From assembly GCA_949288455.1 (NCBI GenBank), contig CASEKF010000068.1, positions 1 to 44,648 on the forward strand: a stretch of 44,648 bases of DNA. The letters run 5' to 3'. Made by a program: the position numbers and the translations under genes. Under the pieces are notes generated by a model. That model did no database searches, was not told the DNA's origin, and saw only the letters and a program-made list of their open reading frames with translations. The number at the start of each line of letters is the position of its first letter. The first letter of the stretch is position 1. Shown in pieces: positions 41,964 to 44,648 of this stretch. Source of the DNA: an uncultured bacterium. Lineage in GTDB: Bacteria > Vulcanimicrobiota > CADAWZ01.

Positions 41964-42846
41964 GAAAAAATTATTGAAAAGAGCCCTGGAAGCTCTTTTT
42001 GAACAGTCTTTCGATAAAAATGATTTTGAGATTATCGTTGTCGACGACGGCAGTTCCGACGGAACGTCGGAAATGGTGAGAGAACTTGCGAAAACCGCTC
42101 CATGTTCGATTAAACTTATTACTCAAGAACATGCCGGACTGGCTTCCGGAAGGAATAAGGCTATACGCGAGGCGTCAGGAGATATAATAATTTTTATAGA
42201 CGACGATATTATCGCCGATAAAAATTTTATAGCCGAGCATGTGAAATCTCATGCAAAGCATCCTAAAAGCGTAATTATGGGATGGGTAAACCATACGGCT
42301 AATTTACAAAGACGAACGCCTAAATTTTGTATGGCGGACATTTCTACGTCTTTTTTCTGGACCAGCAACGTATCCGTAGAAAAAAAGTATTTGATTGAAG
42401 CCGGTCTTTTCGACGAGGATTTTAAAGAGTATGGTTGGGAAGATTTGGAATTGGGAAGACGCCTTAAGAAATTGGGTCTGAAACGCAGATACAACTTTAA
42501 AGCTTTGGTTTTTCACTATAAAGGGCATTGGACGAAAGAAGACATCCCGCGTCTTATCAAACAGACTAGAGCTAAAGCCAGAACAGCCGTAATATTTTTA
42601 AATAAGGATAAAGCTTTGAAAGTTAAGCTTACCACGGCAGTTTATCCTCCAAGGCTTTGGCTAAACAGAATGCTTAATTGGAAAAATAGAGGAGAGGCTT
42701 TTTGCGAGAGCGTTATAGCTAGACAGAAAGACGGAGAACCTTTAAAAGGTTTCGCTCTTTTGTGCGCTCAGCATTTAATTTCTTTTCATTATTTTAACGA
42801 AATTGAGAAAGAGTTGAAAAAACAAGAGTCAAATGAAGCTCTTTAG
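41929..42846 (+). CDS. Family 2 glycosyltransferase
   Basis: 305-residue GT-A enzyme, probably working at the inner face of the membrane on surface polysaccharide. Motifs: VQICSMNRKKLLKRALEAL, VVDDGSSDGTSEM, FIDDDII (metal site), and FDEDFKEYGWEDLELGRRL with FHYKG at the end of the catalytic domain. Its sequence is close to the GT2 half of the preceding fusion (for example DDDIIADKNF against DDDILADKNF), which suggests tandem duplication. It starts inside the previous gene and overlaps the next gene by 14 nt. Sugar specificity cannot be read from sequence. Confidence 0.9.
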   Translation: MKVTVQICSMNRKKLLKRALEALFEQSFDKNDFEIIVVDDGSSDGTSEMVRELAKTAPCSIKLITQEHAGLASGRNKAIREASGDIIIFIDDDIIADKNFIAEHVKSHAKHPKSVIMGWVNHTANLQRRTPKFCMADISTSFFWTSNVSVEKKYLIEAGLFDEDFKEYGWEDLELGRRLKKLGLKRRYNFKALVFHYKGHWTKEDIPRLIKQTRAKARTAVIFLNKDKALKVKLTTAVYPPRLWLNRMLNWKNRGEAFCESVIARQKDGEPLKGFALLCAQHLISFHYFNEIEKELKKQESNEAL

Positions 42847-43837
42847 CAAAATATTGGTAATAAGATCGGACGCTCTAGGAGATACTTTGGTTTCTCTGCC
42901 TTTGCTTGAAGCTTTGACCGAAATTTTTCCTGATTCGGAAATCACTTTTATAGCTTCAAATCGCGGTAAAGACGCGCTTATCGGATGTAAGTTCTTAAAA
43001 AATTCATATTCAGCCGATTTAAACGACAAAAACGACTTTAATAGGCTTTTAGAAATTCTTAGAAATGAAAAATTTAATTTGTCTTTAAACTTGTCGGAGA
43101 AACTGCCATGTTACGCATTGCCTTTGAGGGCCGGCATTCCGGTGAGAGTAGGATTTGATCCCGGTACGACTCAGCCTTTCAAATCTCTTTTATGCAGATT
43201 TTTTTTGACCGTAAGGGCAGAATATAAAAATGATCCTTCCCGTTCTTTAAAATTGCATGAAGTCGAAAGACAGTTTTTGCTTCTTAACGCTTTGGGGTTT
43301 TACCCTGAACCTAAAAGCTACAGCGTCGCTATAGATAAGCGGGCTTTAAGCCATATTGAGAAGCTTTTGCCTGAAAACAGGCTTCTGGGAGTTCATATTT
43401 CAAATAAATGGTTTCTAAACGGCTGGTCTGAGCTTTTCTTCAAAAATATGGCTCAGGCTTTAATTGATTCGTTCCCTGATTATTCCGTTTTTTTTACTTA
43501 CGGTTCTCAAGAGCGCGAAATAGCCGAGCGTATGGGGTTTAAGCGTTGTCTTGGAGATCTTTCTTTTTCGCAATGGGCCGCCGCGATATCTAAAGCCAGA
43601 GCCTTGATTACTATGGATACTTCGGCCTCTCATCTTGCGGCGGGTCTCTCTATCCCTGCCGCGGTCGTTTTCGAAGAAAAATACTTTGAGCATACCTCGG
43701 ATCGATGGAAGCCATGGAAGACTCCAAGTATGCTTATCAAAAGGCCGTCTCTTGCGTCGCTTTCAAAGAAAGAAGCCGGCGAGGCGGAAGAGAGATTAAT
43801 TAACGATATAGCGCAAGCCGTGAAAAAAATTATTTGA
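42833..43837 (+). CDS. GT9 heptosyltransferase-family protein
   Basis: 334-residue member of the GT9 family (RfaF/WaaC/WaaQ), which transfers ADP-heptose to lipopolysaccharide core. Motifs: ILVIRSDALGDTLVSLPLLEAL at the start, RVGFDPGTTQPFKSLL, LLGVHISNKWFLNGW, and TMDTSASHLAAGL, the family C-terminal motif. ADP-heptose supply by RfaE2 in the same run fits a heptose donor. Overlaps the preceding gene; AAGAG lies upstream of the ATG. Terminator 43879-43908 follows. Confidence 0.88.
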   Translation: MKLFSKILVIRSDALGDTLVSLPLLEALTEIFPDSEITFIASNRGKDALIGCKFLKNSYSADLNDKNDFNRLLEILRNEKFNLSLNLSEKLPCYALPLRAGIPVRVGFDPGTTQPFKSLLCRFFLTVRAEYKNDPSRSLKLHEVERQFLLLNALGFYPEPKSYSVAIDKRALSHIEKLLPENRLLGVHISNKWFLNGWSELFFKNMAQALIDSFPDYSVFFTYGSQEREIAERMGFKRCLGDLSFSQWAAAISKARALITMDTSASHLAAGLSIPAAVVFEEKYFEHTSDRWKPWKTPSMLIKRPSLASLSKKEAGEAEERLINDIAQAVKKII

Positions 43838-43878
43838 CGGCTGCTTCGCGTTTTATTGCCTTCGGCGTTTATATAATT

Positions 43879-43908
43879 GCGGCTTTGATATCAGCCGCGC
43901 GTTTTTTA
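43879..43908 (+). terminator. Strong terminator after the GT9 gene
   Basis: Perfect 6-bp GC-rich stem (GCGGCT 43879-43884 with AGCCGC 43893-43898), 8-nt loop, then GCGTTTTTTATTTATTT. It lies only 33 nt before the next ATG. Confidence 0.8.
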
Positions 43909-43940
43909 TTTATTTAGTCAATAAGGAGTTTATGCTTTGA

Positions 43941-44648
43941 ATGGTTGAAATCAGCGTTGTAATTCCGACATATAATAGACGCGATACTCTGGAGACTGTG
44001 CTTCCTTCGCTCTCAGCGCAGGATTACCCTAAGGACAAATATGAGTTAATTCTTGTGGACAACGGATCTGCCGACGGTACCGACGAGCTTATCGAGAAAC
44101 TTGCCATTCCTAATTTAAAATATTGCGTTCAAGAAAATTCCGGCAGATCGGGGGCGCGCAACAGAGGCATAAGGGAAGCTTCCGGTTCGTTAATATTATT
44201 TACGGACGCCGATATTATAGCTTCTCCTAATTTAATTTCGTCTCATGCCGAATTTATATCTAGGAGAGGACCGTGCGCGATAGTCGGATGTGAAATTCAA
44301 GTGGACGATTTAGATGAATATGAAAAAGTTAAAAGCGGACGACAAAAGAGAAGAACTCTTCACAAAAATTCTAAAAAGCGTCTGCCTTGGTACTTTTTTC
44401 TTACCGGTAATGCCGTAGCTCCTAAACAAACTTTAATCGACGTCGGAATGTTTGACGAAAATTTTACGGGGTATGGTCATGAAGATATAGAGCTTGGCTA
44501 TAGAATCGAACGTTCCGGTCTTCCCATTTTTTATAATCCTGATTCGATAAATTATCATTGGCATCCCGTATCCTTTCAAGAAAAATGTGAAAAGATGCGT
44601 CTTGCGGGTATTTCTACCGTGCGTTTTTTTAACAAATATAAAGATAAC
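43941..44648 (+). CDS. Family 2 glycosyltransferase, cut by window end
   Basis: At least 236 residues; the 3-prime end lies outside the window. GT-A motifs: SVVIPTYNRRDTLETVL, LVDNGSADGTDEL, LFTDADI (metal site) and VGMFDENFTGYGHEDIELGYR. Same family as the two preceding GT2 domains but more distant (a TDAD in place of DDD). ATG 43941 is 12 nt from AAGGAG. An earlier ATG at 43932 opens a two-codon frame ending in TGA and cannot be the start. A terminator lies 33 nt upstream, so promoter activity or readthrough must drive it. Confidence 0.85.
   Translation, partial: MVEISVVIPTYNRRDTLETVLPSLSAQDYPKDKYELILVDNGSADGTDELIEKLAIPNLKYCVQENSGRSGARNRGIREASGSLILFTDADIIASPNLISSHAEFISRRGPCAIVGCEIQVDDLDEYEKVKSGRQKRRTLHKNSKKRLPWYFFLTGNAVAPKQTLIDVGMFDENFTGYGHEDIELGYRIERSGLPIFYNPDSINYHWHPVSFQEKCEKMRLAGISTVRFFNKYKDN

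Noticed and set aside
43932-43940. Two-codon frame ATG CTT TGA before the last glycosyltransferase
   Set aside because: The site is 3 nt from GGAG, too close for efficient initiation; most likely a chance ATG in the leader.
1-44648. tRNA, rRNA, CRISPR arrays, insertion sequences, prophage genes
   Set aside because: No cloverleaf-like sequence, no regularly spaced repeats, no transposase, integrase or phage structural motifs found when reading both strands.

Overview
The window looks like chromosomal DNA from an AT-rich, Gram-negative-type (diderm) bacterium, roughly 40 percent G+C by eye. ADP-heptose nucleotidyltransferase, a heptosyltransferase-family protein and a GT19 (LpxB)-like domain argue for lipopolysaccharide-like surface glycans. 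FtsEX with an M23 hydrolase and lipoproteins fit a peptidoglycan-containing envelope. Several features are unusual for common model bacteria: an archaeal/eukaryotic-type tryptophanyl-tRNA synthetase, an endonuclease Q-like PHP protein, a NifU/NifS pair and a pseudokinase-propeller protein. I cannot name a phylum from this window; a poorly sampled lineage is my guess. All three stop codons are used normally. I found no tRNA, rRNA, CRISPR array, insertion sequence or prophage.

Layout. 1-2771: a minus-strand TPR/GAF/double-GGDEF signalling protein. 3180-8525: plus-strand housekeeping genes (zinc-ribbon protein, trpS, udk, trmB, lytic transglycosylase, lipoprotein, rluB-type pseudouridine synthase). 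8552-9754: a minus-strand zinc-ribbon membrane protein. 10142-18567: a long minus-strand run that reads 18567 to 10142 and ends at a clear terminator near 9954-9992. It encodes a GAF-PP2C-HATPase switch protein, a PAS protein, a STAS antagonist, a PhoU-like DUF47 protein, a YhcC-type radical SAM protein, an MscS channel, a pseudokinase-PQQ propeller protein and a secreted M48 peptidase. This is the best candidate for an undescribed envelope-signalling operon.

18742-21282: a copper P-type ATPase gene in one uninterrupted frame except for two in-frame stop codons, TAA after the first metal-binding domain and TAG in the membrane region. It also carries a C-terminal metal-binding domain that begins at an internal ATG with its own strong ribosome binding site. 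It is either a very young pseudogene or an unusual split/readthrough copA. Next come an FAD oxidoreductase and a small secreted Ada-like zinc protein. 23621-28763 is a tightly overlapping set: csaB, ftsE, ftsX, an M23 hydrolase activator and a YkgJ-like CxxC protein, linking surface-polymer modification with septal wall cleavage.

28868-39032: minus-strand units. Xaa-Pro peptidase, endonuclease Q-like protein and glycogen synthase form one; a leaderless subtilase has its own promoter and terminator; nagZ, a small acidic protein, nifU, nifS and a divergent folD form the last. The folD product lacks the catalytic lysine and glutamine expected for cyclohydrolase activity. 39272-44648: plus-strand surface-glycan genes: rfaE2/hldE C-domain, a GT19-like/GT2 fusion, a GT2 paralogue, a GT9 heptosyltransferase and a further GT2 gene cut by the window edge.
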